The notes beneath the pieces were generated by a model. It was not told the origin of the DNA, searched no databases, and saw only the letters and a list, made by a program, of their open reading frames with translations. The position numbers and the translations under genes were made by a program. Positions 45,847-55,632 of a stretch of 64,000 nt of DNA are shown piece after piece. Position 1 is the first letter of the stretch, and every line of letters starts with the position of its first letter. Source of the DNA: G958295935 sp965224235 (GTDB lineage: Bacteria > Chloroflexota > Dehalococcoidia > Lucifugimonadales > Lucifugimonadaceae); the NCBI GenBank assembly GCA_965224235.1, contig CBDCYP010000002.1, positions 1,984,001-2,048,000 on the forward strand, in the 5' to 3' direction.

Positions 45847-48800
45847 TTGCTTCGTCACTTGTTGACCGCGCCCGCGGGGTTGACCCCCGCGGTGATAGCG
45901 GTTTCCGCTACGGCGCTAGTGGTGGCAACAGGGCTGGCGTCAGGGCATCTGCCTGCGCTAGCCCAAAACTCCGATCCTCTTATTGTGTTCGAAGAGGGCG
46001 ACGCCATCGAACGGTTCGTAAAGGAGAACTCTCCGGATGGTGGATCGGTCGGCCCGCCAGTCGCGGCGACCGGCGGCGACGGGCAGTTGAAGTACAGCCT
46101 TTCGGGCGAGGATGCGGCTTCATTCACGATAGTCACGGACACCGGCCAGATCCTCGTGGGGCAGGGCGCCTCGCTCGACTATGAGTCCGACAAGAAGTCG
46201 TACTCGATCATCGTTACCGCGACCGGCCAGCCGGAGCACACCGCCAGCGTCGATGTCACCGTAATTGTCGAAAACTTCAACGAGCCGCCGGAGTTCGACA
46301 TTCTCAACATTTCGTTTGAGTCATTTGAGGTTAAGGAAAACACCGACGCGAAAACGAACATCGGTGAGCAGATCACAGCCATCGACCCCGAAGGCGGCGA
46401 TGTGACCTACTCTCTGACCGGAACCAACGCGGGTCTATTCGACGTTGACGCCGACGGTCAGGTGAGGACCAAAGCGTCTCTGAATTACGAGACCGCAAGC
46501 ATCTACCAGGTCAAGTTCACGGCATCGGATTCCAAAGGCAATACTGCGAGCGTCGAACTGACCATCAAGGTCATGAATGTCGACACCGAAGCGCCGGGCA
46601 AACCTGTCAAGCCCTTGGTGGCGCCGAACCCCGGTAATGGTCACGAAGCGTTGGCCGTGACGTGGGTGCCGCCTGAAAACGAGGGCCCGCCGATCACGAG
46701 CTTTGTTATCTGCTCCCGGGTTGAGGGTGAAGGAGACTGTGGTCAAATCGCGGATGTAAACAACGAAATCACCTTGCAGTCAATCAGCGGCAAGAGCACA
46801 AAGGCGACTGTTTCCGGCCTCGCTCGCGGCACCAAATATGAAATGCAAGTACGCGCGATTAACGCCGAGGGCGAAGGGCCATGGTCAGACACCGGCACGG
46901 CCGAGACTCTGGCAGCGCCTCCGGCGAATTCACTCCCCGAGTTCGACGATGACACCGCTACCACCCTGTCGGTAGCCGAAAACACACTGGCCGAAACCGA
47001 TGTCGGAGCACCGTTTGCAGCGTCGGATTCAGACAGTCAGGACGTGCTGACCTACTCCCTGTCGGGCACCGATTCAGCCCTGTTCTCCGTAGGTACATTG
47101 ACTGGACAGATAAGTATTGGCGCAGGGACCTCGCTCGACTACGAATCTCCGACAGATTCCGATGGCGACAACGTTTACGAGTTGACCGTGCAGGTCACAG
47201 ACAGCGAGGACGAGGAAGGAGTTGCCGATGATGCTGTTGATGACGCGATCAGCGTGACCATCACGGTCACAGACGTTAACGAGCCGCCGGAGTTTGACTC
47301 TTCGGCCATCGAACTGGAGATAGCCGAGAACACCTCCGCTAACACGCCTGTCGGCGATCCGGTAAAGGCCTCAGACCCCGAATCCGGGGCTCTAACCTAC
47401 TCCCTGGCGGGCATCAATTCTGACCTTTTCGACATTGATACTTCGAGCGGCCAATTAAAGACCAAGGGTCCGCTCGACCATGAGCGTCAGTCGGCAATTG
47501 GTTTGAAAGTAACCGCCACGGATCCGGGCGATCTGAAGGCGAGTATCGAGATAACCGTCACCGTAACCGATGTGGATACCGAGGCGCCTGGCGAACCGGA
47601 TGCGCCGTCGGTGGCCCCGAACCCCGGTAACGGGCATCAGGCGTTGACCGTAAAGTGGATCGCTCCTGAAAACTCTGGCCCCGCGATCACGGGCTACGTT
47701 GTCCAGCACCGGGTGGAAGGCTCCGAGGCCAATTGGCAGCAGGTGACGATTGACGGAATCGGTGTTGAGACTACGATTTCGGGGCTCTTGGCTAACACTA
47801 CACACGAGGCGCAAGTACGCGCAGCAAACGACGAGGGCATTGGGCCGTGGTCGGAGTCCGGCACGGCCGCGACTCAGGCCGCACCTCCAGTTAACTCGCT
47901 CCCTGAGTTCGATGAAGACACGGTTTCGACGCTCTCGGTTGCCGAGAACACTCCGCCAAACACCAACATCGGTGACCCGGTCGCCGCCTCAGACCCTGAG
48001 TCCGCCGCGCTGACCTATTCGTTGGTTGGAGTTGATGCTGCCTTATTTTTCGTCGGCATATCGACCGGCCAAATCAGTACAGGGGCGTCGACCGCGCTCG
48101 ACCATGAATCACCGGCAGATTCGGGCAGCAACAACGTTTATGACGTGACGGTTCAGGTTACGGACGGCAAGGACGCGGGAGGAAATGCCGACACCTCGGT
48201 TGACGACAGCATCGGCGTGACTATCACCGTCACGAATGTCAACGAGCAGCCGGAGTTTGTCTTTACATCAGACGAATTGGAGGTAAAAGAAAACTCCTTG
48301 GCGAACACAAACATCGGTGATCCTGTCACAGCCATCGACCCCGAATCGGCCACCCTAACCTACTCCCTGTCGGGCACCGATTCTGACGCGTTCGATATCG
48401 AAACGTCGACCGGCCAGATCAAGACCAAGGATCCGCTCGATCACGAGAGCCGGCCGGTAATTATGTTGACGGTGACCGCCACGGATCCGGGCGATTTGGC
48501 GGCCAGCATAGAGATAACTGTCTCCGTAGCCGATATCGACACCGAAGCTCCGGGCAAGCCGGATGCGCCGTCGGTGGCCCCGAACCCCGGCAACGGGCAT
48601 GAAGCGTTGGCCGTAACGTGGATCTCGCCTGAAAACATGGGGCCGCCCATCACCAGCTACATCGTCCAGTACCGGGTCGAGGACTCAAACACTGACTGGA
48701 CCCAGGTCACAATTGACGGAAACGGTTTTGAGACTACGATTTCGGGACTATTAACCGACACGACGTACGAGGCGCAGGTGCGCGCCTTAAACGACGAGGG

Positions 48801-51800
48801 CGATGGGCTGTGGTCGGAGTCAGGCGCCGCTGCGACTCTGGTCGCACCTGTTGTGAACTCAATACCTGAGTTCGACGAAGGCGCCACCACGACGCGGTCG
48901 GTTACCGAAAACACTGCGTCCGATTCTGGCATCGGTAGTCCGGTCACTGCGACCGACCCCGAAAACGCCGCCCTCACCTATTCCCTGGTCGGAGTGGATG
49001 CAGGATTCTTCGCCGTCGACGCTTCGACTGGCCAGATAAGCGTTGGCGCAACGACTACGTTCGACTACGAATCTCCGGCAGATGGTGGTGGCGACAACGC
49101 CTACGAATTGACCGTACAGGTCACGGACCGTAAGGATGGGGAAGGGAGTGCCGACAACTCGACCGACGACAAGATTGATGTAACCATCACCGTCACGAAT
49201 GTCAACGAGCCGCCGGAATTTGAGGTTCCATCTGTTTCGCTCGAGATAGAGGAAAACGTTGAGGCGAACACGAACATCGGAGAACCTGTTCATGCCATCG
49301 ACCCGGAATCCGCCGAACTGATGTATTCGCTGGGCGGCGTAGACGCAGGTTTGTTCGAAATCGACACTTCGACCGGTCAGATCAGCGTTGCCCCCGATGC
49401 CATAATCGACTACGAAGCTCCGACAGATTCCGATGGCGACAACGTTTACGAGTTGACCGTGCAGGTCACAGACGGCGAGGACGAGGAAGGAGTTGCCGAC
49501 GACGCTGTTGATGCCGAGATTGGCGTGACCGTCACGGTCACAGACGTCAACGAGCCGCCGGAGTTCGAGGAACTCGACGTTTCGTTTGAGGTAGAGGAAA
49601 ACGTTGAGGCGAACACGAACATCGGAGAACCTGTTCATGCCATCGACCCGGAATCCGCCGAGTTGACCTATTCCCTGGGCGGCGTAGACGCAGGTTTGTT
49701 CGAAATCGACACTTCGACCGGTCAGATCAGCGTTGCCCCCGATGCCATGATCGACTACGAAGCTCCGACAGATTCCGATGGCGACAACGTCTACGAGTTG
49801 ACCGTGCAGGTCACAGACAGCGAGGACGAGGAAGGAGTTGCCGACGACGCTGTTGATGCCGAGATTGGCGTGACCGTCACGGTCACAGACGTCAACGAGC
49901 CGCCAGAGTTCGAGGAACTCGACGTTTCGTTTGAGGTAGAGGAAAACGTTGAGGCGAACACGAACATCGGAGAACCTGTTCATGCCATCGACCCGGAATC
50001 CGCCGAGTTGACCTATTCCCTGGGCGGAGTTGACTCAGGTTTATTCGACATCGACGCTTCGACCGGCCAGATCAGCGTTGGGGTGGGTACCGCTCTCGAC
50101 TATGAATCCCCTGCAGACTTCGATGGCGACAACGCTTATGAAGTAACGGTTCAAGTCACTGACGGTCTGGACGAGGACGGAAATCCGGACGACTCCGTTG
50201 ATGCCGAGATCGACGTGGTCATAGAGGTCACAGACGTCAACGAACCGCCGGAATTTGAGGTTCTTTACGTTGCGATTGCGGTGGGAGAGACCACCTTGCC
50301 GAATGTGAACATTGGAGAACCCGTTCAGGCCAGCAACCCGGAAGCCACCAATTTGACCTATTCGCTGGGCGGAACTGACGCAGGTCTGTTCGAAATTGAC
50401 GCTTCGACTGGCCAGATCAGTACCGGAGCAGCTACCACCCTCGACCATGAATCTCCTGCGGATTCGAACGGCGACAACATTTACGAGTTGGCGGTGAAGG
50501 TCACGGACGGGGAGGACGGGGAAGAAAATATCGACACCTCCGTTGACGACGAGGTCGGGGTGATCGTCTCGGTCACGTTTGTTGGAGAGCCGAACGTGGA
50601 TATCCTTTTGGCTATTCACTTGGAGGTCCGCGAGAACACCCCGACGGACTCAGACGTCGGGGCGCCTATTCAGGCCACAGCGCCCGATTCCGCCGATCTG
50701 ACCTTTTCGCTTGATGGCGTTGACTCAGTTTCGTTCGACATCGACGCTTTAAGCGGCCAGATCAAGACCAGGGTTCAGCTCGACTATGAATCTCCGGTTG
50801 ATTCCAACAGCGACAACGTCTATGAGATGACGGCCCAGGTCACGGATGGCAAGGACCCCGAAGGGAAAGTCGACACCTCCATTGACGACGCGATCGGCGT
50901 TATCCTCCGAGTCGTCAACGTCAACGAAACCCCAGTTGCCGCGACAGCGATCCAGGACCGGACCCTGGTTGAATCCGGGGGCATGGACCAGTTCGACGTG
51001 TCGGTCTACTTCAGCGATCCCGACGGAGACGAGTTGAGCTACACAACGACGTCTTCGGATTCCGAGGTAGCCACAGTCGGGATCGGAGTAGACACTCTGG
51101 CCGTAACGCCTATTGGGATAGGCGCTGCGACAGTCGAAGTGACGGCGGCCGATCCCGGCGGACTGAGCTTGAGTCAGAGGTTTCGAGTGATAGTCGTTGC
51201 TGCTCAAGGAGGTCCAGCGGTTTTCATTCCGTTCGTCCCCCAGCCGCAACAGGAGCTTGGAGACCCATCCGGCACGGGAGTGAATCATGCCGTTCTTCTT
51301 TCAGAGGACAACGCAATTGTCGTGCCTGACGCCGTATCACTTATGCTTGGCCAGACCGCTGGCCTGCGGGCGATAGCTTTCAACCTGCTCGGGGACCCGT
51401 TGGATGCGAGCGCGGTTGGGGTGGCGTGCACGTGGTCGAGCGACGGCGGCGGTTCGTTCGCGCCTAACGGTACGGAAGCCGCCTGCTCAACGACGTTCAC
51501 TGCGCCGGCCGCGGGGAACGGAACTATCACGGTCAGGGTGACACAGGGAAGGGTCGCAGCCTCGGGAATCGGCATCTTTGAAGTTACTTCGCCGGACACA
51601 ACTCCAATACTCGACGACGAGGAGATTCCCGAAATGGTGTTCCCTGCCGGAGTTACGGGCTCGGCCGTGTCACGGGCCGATGGCGCGTCAGTCGCCTCTC
51701 CAACGGGGCTCACGATGGAGATTCCTGTGGGTGCGATAGACGCCGACTATATCGGCGCATACATCAAGGAGTCGCACCCGTCGAAAATCGGTGTGCCCGA

Positions 51801-52368
51801 GGGCTCACGGTTCATTGTCGGCAGCTACGCCGGCGACTTTGTGTTCACTGACATAACCGGCGAGCCGGTACCAGGATTCCGCACGAACGTGCCTGTACGG
51901 ATCTGCTTACCGATCACACGTGAAGACCTGGACACGGCTTCTGGTGGAATCGACGGGGTCCACGTGGTGCACTGGATGTCTGAAGGGGAGTTTTTCCACT
52001 ATCCGCCGGACAACGATTTCACCAATATGACTACGTGCGCGACGGTCGATCATTTTTCGCTGTTCTTTGTGGGCCTCGCCATCGGGCTGCCGACGCCTGC
52101 TCCCACGCCCGCGCCTACGTCCACACCTTTATCCTCACCGGTCACCGCCCGAGAGGCGACGCCCGTCCTGCCTGCAGCCGGAGACCCCACGCCGGCGGCG
52201 ACGCCAGTCTTGCCGCATACCGGGGACACAACACCCGGGCCGCAAATGCTGCGCGTCATCGCCGTTGCAGCAGCCGTGGTACTAACAACCGGCCTGATTC
52301 TTCGCCGGCGTTTCCGGCCAACTACGCCGTGTCGATCAGGACAATATTCTGCTGCACCTCGCCCGTGA
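45847..52368 (+). CDS. Giant cadherin/fibronectin-III surface protein with LPxTG-like anchor
   Basis: 2173 residues. TTG start directly after an in-frame TGA, signal peptide with AVSATALVVATGLASG and cleavage near PALAQ-NSD. Then about a dozen cadherin-like repeats (Asp-rich, with DVNEPPEF linkers), broken by three fibronectin III modules at about residues 245-360, 577-675 and 898-995 (each opening DTEAPG.P). Around 1690-1800 an Ig-like/cadherin-like module follows (DPDGDELSYTTTSSDS), then a Big-type module and a Pro/Thr-rich stalk. It ends LPHTGDTTPG (about residue 2121), a hydrophobic stretch and RRRF, the layout of a sortase substrate. Calcium-dependent adhesion is inferred. No sortase gene is in the window. 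A 345-bp unit is repeated inside. Its 3' end overlaps an M24 peptidase fragment. Confidence 0.92.
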   Translation: MLRHLLTAPAGLTPAVIAVSATALVVATGLASGHLPALAQNSDPLIVFEEGDAIERFVKENSPDGGSVGPPVAATGGDGQLKYSLSGEDAASFTIVTDTGQILVGQGASLDYESDKKSYSIIVTATGQPEHTASVDVTVIVENFNEPPEFDILNISFESFEVKENTDAKTNIGEQITAIDPEGGDVTYSLTGTNAGLFDVDADGQVRTKASLNYETASIYQVKFTASDSKGNTASVELTIKVMNVDTEAPGKPVKPLVAPNPGNGHEALAVTWVPPENEGPPITSFVICSRVEGEGDCGQIADVNNEITLQSISGKSTKATVSGLARGTKYEMQVRAINAEGEGPWSDTGTAETLAAPPANSLPEFDDDTATTLSVAENTLAETDVGAPFAASDSDSQDVLTYSLSGTDSALFSVGTLTGQISIGAGTSLDYESPTDSDGDNVYELTVQVTDSEDEEGVADDAVDDAISVTITVTDVNEPPEFDSSAIELEIAENTSANTPVGDPVKASDPESGALTYSLAGINSDLFDIDTSSGQLKTKGPLDHERQSAIGLKVTATDPGDLKASIEITVTVTDVDTEAPGEPDAPSVAPNPGNGHQALTVKWIAPENSGPAITGYVVQHRVEGSEANWQQVTIDGIGVETTISGLLANTTHEAQVRAANDEGIGPWSESGTAATQAAPPVNSLPEFDEDTVSTLSVAENTPPNTNIGDPVAASDPESAALTYSLVGVDAALFFVGISTGQISTGASTALDHESPADSGSNNVYDVTVQVTDGKDAGGNADTSVDDSIGVTITVTNVNEQPEFVFTSDELEVKENSLANTNIGDPVTAIDPESATLTYSLSGTDSDAFDIETSTGQIKTKDPLDHESRPVIMLTVTATDPGDLAASIEITVSVADIDTEAPGKPDAPSVAPNPGNGHEALAVTWISPENMGPPITSYIVQYRVEDSNTDWTQVTIDGNGFETTISGLLTDTTYEAQVRALNDEGDGLWSESGAAATLVAPVVNSIPEFDEGATTTRSVTENTASDSGIGSPVTATDPENAALTYSLVGVDAGFFAVDASTGQISVGATTTFDYESPADGGGDNAYELTVQVTDRKDGEGSADNSTDDKIDVTITVTNVNEPPEFEVPSVSLEIEENVEANTNIGEPVHAIDPESAELMYSLGGVDAGLFEIDTSTGQISVAPDAIIDYEAPTDSDGDNVYELTVQVTDGEDEEGVADDAVDAEIGVTVTVTDVNEPPEFEELDVSFEVEENVEANTNIGEPVHAIDPESAELTYSLGGVDAGLFEIDTSTGQISVAPDAMIDYEAPTDSDGDNVYELTVQVTDSEDEEGVADDAVDAEIGVTVTVTDVNEPPEFEELDVSFEVEENVEANTNIGEPVHAIDPESAELTYSLGGVDSGLFDIDASTGQISVGVGTALDYESPADFDGDNAYEVTVQVTDGLDEDGNPDDSVDAEIDVVIEVTDVNEPPEFEVLYVAIAVGETTLPNVNIGEPVQASNPEATNLTYSLGGTDAGLFEIDASTGQISTGAATTLDHESPADSNGDNIYELAVKVTDGEDGEENIDTSVDDEVGVIVSVTFVGEPNVDILLAIHLEVRENTPTDSDVGAPIQATAPDSADLTFSLDGVDSVSFDIDALSGQIKTRVQLDYESPVDSNSDNVYEMTAQVTDGKDPEGKVDTSIDDAIGVILRVVNVNETPVAATAIQDRTLVESGGMDQFDVSVYFSDPDGDELSYTTTSSDSEVATVGIGVDTLAVTPIGIGAATVEVTAADPGGLSLSQRFRVIVVAAQGGPAVFIPFVPQPQQELGDPSGTGVNHAVLLSEDNAIVVPDAVSLMLGQTAGLRAIAFNLLGDPLDASAVGVACTWSSDGGGSFAPNGTEAACSTTFTAPAAGNGTITVRVTQGRVAASGIGIFEVTSPDTTPILDDEEIPEMVFPAGVTGSAVSRADGASVASPTGLTMEIPVGAIDADYIGAYIKESHPSKIGVPEGSRFIVGSYAGDFVFTDITGEPVPGFRTNVPVRICLPITREDLDTASGGIDGVHVVHWMSEGEFFHYPPDNDFTNMTTCATVDHFSLFFVGLAIGLPTPAPTPAPTSTPLSSPVTAREATPVLPAAGDPTPAATPVLPHTGDTTPGPQMLRVIAVAAAVVLTTGLILRRRFRPTTPCRSGQYSAAPRP
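49216..50030 (+). repeat. 345-bp in-frame tandem repeat inside the adhesin gene
   Basis: GAGGCGAACACGAACATCGG recurs at 49261, 49606 and 49951, exactly 345 bp (115 codons, one cadherin unit) apart. The first two units are nearly identical over their length, and the third diverges after about 50030. The near identity shows recent duplication or homogenisation. Confidence 0.92.
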
Positions 52369-52622
52369 TCACCGGTCCTTCGTGTCCCATGAAGATGTCG
52401 ATCTCGGATCTCACGCCAAATTCAGGCAGGTAGACCCCTGGCTCGATAGTCACCCCTATTCCCTGGATTACTCTCCGAGTGTCCCTCGTCTCCCATCCGT
52501 CAAGGTTCACGCCGTTCGAATGCACCTCGCGCCCCAGGCTGTGCCCGAGCCGGTGAACAAAGTAATCGCCATGACCGGCGTCCGAGATGACCAGTCGCGC
52601 CGGGTCGTCAACCTCCCGCCCC
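52322..52622 (-). pseudogene. 3' fragment of an M24 peptidase gene
   Basis: Encodes the last ~100 residues of the peptidase complete at 62255-63451: HRLGHSLGREVHSNGVN, TIEPGVYLPEFGVRSEIDIF, ending QQNIVLIDTA. It is cut at about 52622, where adhesin-like sequence starts. It overlaps the adhesin 3' end by 47 bp, exactly as the intact peptidase overlaps the adhesin remnant at 62255-62301, so both genes' ends were duplicated together. Confidence 0.9.
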
Positions 52623-52865
52623 TGACGTGCTGACCTACTCCCTGTCAGGCACCGATTCCACGCTGTTCTCCGCAGGCACTTCCCCCGGCCATATCATCGT
52701 CGGCGCGGCGACTGAGTTCGACTTCGAATCTCCAGCAGATTCAGGCAGCGACGACGTTTAAAACTTGACGGTGAGGGTCACGGACGGCGAGAACGCAGGG
52801 GGACATGCCGATGACTCGGTTGATAACTCAATCGATGTGACGATCACTGTTACGGAGGCGAGAGA
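52623..52865 (+). pseudogene. Adhesin cadherin-repeat fragment
   Basis: Translates LTYSLSGTDSTLFSAGTSPG and, after an in-frame TAA at about 52759, NLTVRVTDGENAGGHADDSV, matching cadherin units of the gene at 45847 (compare 47041 on). It has no start and a stop inside. Its right edge meets the 3' end of the glycoside hydrolase-like gene. Confidence 0.88.
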
Positions 52866-52876
52866 GGCTCCAACAC

Positions 52877-54499
52877 CTACCCGGTCCCTGGTCCGGTTTC
52901 GCGATAGCGCACTATTGCCTCAACGCTCTCAATCCATAGGGGCGCTCCAACATGCGGATTACGGGCGCTTACCGCGACCTGGACGCGATTCCACCCCTGC
53001 CGTAGCAACCCCCTCACGTCAAACTCAAGCCAGCAGTCGTTGTACAGTAGCCTCCGACTGGCAGAGGCGTTGTCGAGCGGGCTGTCGTTTAGGGCAAAAT
53101 TCATCCCGTCCTGGGCGGTGAGGTTCACGATCATCAGGCGCAGCGTCGCCTCGGCGAGCGAGCCGTCTGCCACCGCGGCCCGTACGTCGTCCGAGATGTC
53201 GATCGGGACCTCAGTCGAATCTCCGGATTTTGCGAGCGCAATGGGCAACGGACCGGGAGGGATCGAGGGTGCCCCAAGCTCTTCGGTCATGACGTCCCAG
53301 TCGAACGGGTTGTCTACCAGATAGTGCTTGTCCTTCCTCGCAATCGACTCAGGATCACCGATCTCCTTCCACGGCTGGCGATCGTAGTCACTGTCGCGGA
53401 AGAACTCGATAACGTGATTGTTCCAAAGGTAGATGCCATCGACTCCGGCCCTCCAGTAAGAGGCGGCGGAGGCCCTGCACATTTCGGTCGAAAAGTAGTC
53501 CGGCTCGTGGTAGATCACCCGGGCAGACGGCGGCCGCCCTTCCCATAAGACACCCAAGTTTTGCACTATCACCCTGATGCCGGTGTCTCTCGCAGCCGCA
53601 ACGAACTCTTCAACCGGCACCCTGTGCGCGTTGCGATGGACTACTCCGGCGACCAGGATGTCGATAAGACCCTCGTCGATCCAGCTCCTCACGTCCATAC
53701 CGAAAGCGCGGGCGAGCGCGAAGGTCGGCGGGACCCGGACCGATAGCAATAGCCTCCTGCCTATCGTCCGCCCCTTCTCGTCGAGCGCTGCCCTGATCTC
53801 GCGCAGCATGTCTGTTAAGAGATCAGCGCTCTCCTCAGCCTGCCCCTCCGGGAAGAATCGGGGGAAGCGGCAGAAGTCCCAGTCGAGTCCATCGAGGTCG
53901 TAGTTCGCGATTGCTTCGTTGGCGATCGCCAGCTTGTAGGCCCGCACATCCGGAAGCGCGAAGTTGTACGCGAACCGCGAGAGGCCGCGATACCGATGGG
54001 GAGTCGTGGCGTTCTCGACCGCGCCGAGCAGCCACTCCTTGTGTTCCCGTTTCGTCGGTGACAGCGCCGCTGGCGCCTCACCCTCAAGTTGGCCATCGTG
54101 TATGTCGTTCACGCGCATCGACAGGAAGACCTTCAACCCGGCGCGGTGGCCGTGATCGATCACCACAGCTGGCGGGTCGGTCCCTTCCTCGATGAGCTGT
54201 CTCGTGTTCTCGTAGATGCGCCAGTCGCCGGAGGACTCAAACGTCTCGCGGTCGGCTCCCCAGCGGGGCGCAACCTCTGTCCGGTGGGAATAGACGTCAG
54301 AGTAGCGGTTGGTGGCGGTACTCATGCCCGGGTCTGTGCCAAGTTGCCAGTAGAGGGTGTCGATCATCGTGCCCACGAGTGGGCCTACCGCGAGACGTGC
54401 CAGTCCCTCGGCGCCGATTGGCGCCTCGACGGCCTGCCCCAACAGGCTGCCGCCATCGTCGCACAGGATCATCCGGTACCCATCGCCTTTGTCGGTCAT
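52877..54499 (-). CDS. Putative glycoside hydrolase-like TIM-barrel protein
   Basis: About 540 residues. The start is ambiguous: ATG 54499 (MTDKGDGYRMILCDDGGSLL) has AGGGAG just upstream, while the frame stays open to GTG 54595 through a duplicated 66-bp unit. Seen: YDLDGLDWDFCRFPRFFPEG, the Asp-rich strand of GHL10-like family barrels, SVRVPPTFALARAFGMD, and AGVDGIYLWNNHVIEFF. The C-terminal 120 residues are beta-rich. No signal peptide. It is last in a minus-strand group with transporter, cupin and binding-protein genes. The sugar substrate is unknown. Confidence 0.75.
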   Translation of the reverse strand: MTDKGDGYRMILCDDGGSLLGQAVEAPIGAEGLARLAVGPLVGTMIDTLYWQLGTDPGMSTATNRYSDVYSHRTEVAPRWGADRETFESSGDWRIYENTRQLIEEGTDPPAVVIDHGHRAGLKVFLSMRVNDIHDGQLEGEAPAALSPTKREHKEWLLGAVENATTPHRYRGLSRFAYNFALPDVRAYKLAIANEAIANYDLDGLDWDFCRFPRFFPEGQAEESADLLTDMLREIRAALDEKGRTIGRRLLLSVRVPPTFALARAFGMDVRSWIDEGLIDILVAGVVHRNAHRVPVEEFVAAARDTGIRVIVQNLGVLWEGRPPSARVIYHEPDYFSTEMCRASAASYWRAGVDGIYLWNNHVIEFFRDSDYDRQPWKEIGDPESIARKDKHYLVDNPFDWDVMTEELGAPSIPPGPLPIALAKSGDSTEVPIDISDDVRAAVADGSLAEATLRLMIVNLTAQDGMNFALNDSPLDNASASRRLLYNDCWLEFDVRGLLRQGWNRVQVAVSARNPHVGAPLWIESVEAIVRYRETGPGTG

Positions 54500-54596
54500 G
54501 CTGCTCCCTGTTTCTGCCATTGTCGCCACTTCTTTGATGAACTTGCCATCGCCTAGCTTGGTCATGCTGCTCCCTGTTTCTGCCATTGTCGCCACT
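54481..54596. repeat. 66-bp tandem duplication at the start of the hydrolase gene
   Basis: GGTCATGCTGCTCCCTGTTT begins 37-bp matches at 54494-54530 and 54560-54596, offset by 66 bp, with CATCGCCT also repeated (54481, 54547). Each unit holds, on the minus strand, a ribosome-binding site and an ATGACC start, so translation could begin in either. Confidence 0.9.
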
Positions 54597-54718
54597 AATC
54601 GCGATGCGGCCGGTATTAGAGTCTGCCCTCGCGGATTCGGGCGACTCGGCGCCCTGACGTCCGTAAACGTCTGCCAAGCGGCCTGCTCGCGTCCGACGAC
54701 GGCGCGGATCCAACCGGC

Positions 54719-55630
54719 CTATTCAGACACTTGTCGCAGTCTTGGATCGAAGTAGTCCCGAAGCCAGTCTCCAAGGAAGTTGAACCCTACGACCGTGAGG
54801 AAGATCATCAGCCCCGGGAAGAAAGTGATCCACCACGCGGTAGCGATGTAATCGCGGCCATCAGCGACCATCGCTCCCCACGCCGGCGTCGGAGGGGGGA
54901 TCCCCAGGCCAAGGAAGCTGAGCACGGCTTCGGCCAGGATAAGCTGCCCCACTGTCAGGCTCGACATCACAATGATCGTATTGACTAGTCCAGGAAGGAT
55001 GTGCCTGAACATGAGATATAGTGACGACGCGCCGGCCACACGTGCCCCAGCCACGTACTCACGCTCCTTCAACGCAAGCGTTTCGCCTCGGGCCTGACGC
55101 GCAAACGCTCCCCAACTAAACACGATCAACAGAATGATGATGATCTCCATGGACTGGCCCAAAACGATCACGACGACGAGCGCCACGAGAATAAAGGGCA
55201 TGGCGAAAGTGAGATCGACGAGGCGCATAAGGATTTCGTCGACGAGACCGCCGTAGTAGCCCGACACGATCCCCAGCGCAGTGCCGCCAACGGCGCCGGC
55301 ACTAAGGACGATCGTCGCTATCAGCAGCGAGATCCGGGTGCCATAGACGATTCGGCTCCAGATGTCTCGGCCTTGCTGGTCGGTTCCGAGCAAATGTTCT
55401 CTGCTGCCACCCTCCAGCCAAACGGGAGGCACGATCCTCACCCGCAGATTGCCCTTTTCCGGATCTTGATTCGCCAGCAGCGGCGCAAAGACGGCGAACG
55501 TCGCGAGTAGCGTGAGGATGACGGCCGGTATTACCGGCCACGACCTGATCATCCGCCAGACCTGTGCCGATGGACGCCGGCTCGGCAGCGGATCGGGGAT
55601 CGATGGTGCTGCTCGTTCTGCGGACGCCAT
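54719..55630 (-). CDS. Peptide ABC transporter permease (DppC/OppC type)
   Basis: Inner-membrane permease of 303 residues. N-terminal hydrophobic helix (VIPAVILTLLATFAVFAPLLA), then LLGTDQQGRDIWSRIVYGTRISL of the OppC group, five more membrane segments, and the EAA-like loop EREYVAGARVAGASSLYLMFRHILPG. It ends WLRDYFDPRLRQVSE, as is usual. The stop is 2 bp from the DppB start, so translational coupling is likely. Genes for the two ATPases are not in the group. Confidence 0.93.
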   Translation of the reverse strand: MASAERAAPSIPDPLPSRRPSAQVWRMIRSWPVIPAVILTLLATFAVFAPLLANQDPEKGNLRVRIVPPVWLEGGSREHLLGTDQQGRDIWSRIVYGTRISLLIATIVLSAGAVGGTALGIVSGYYGGLVDEILMRLVDLTFAMPFILVALVVVIVLGQSMEIIIILLIVFSWGAFARQARGETLALKEREYVAGARVAGASSLYLMFRHILPGLVNTIIVMSSLTVGQLILAEAVLSFLGLGIPPPTPAWGAMVADGRDYIATAWWITFFPGLMIFLTVVGFNFLGDWLRDYFDPRLRQVSE

Positions 55631-55632
55631 CT

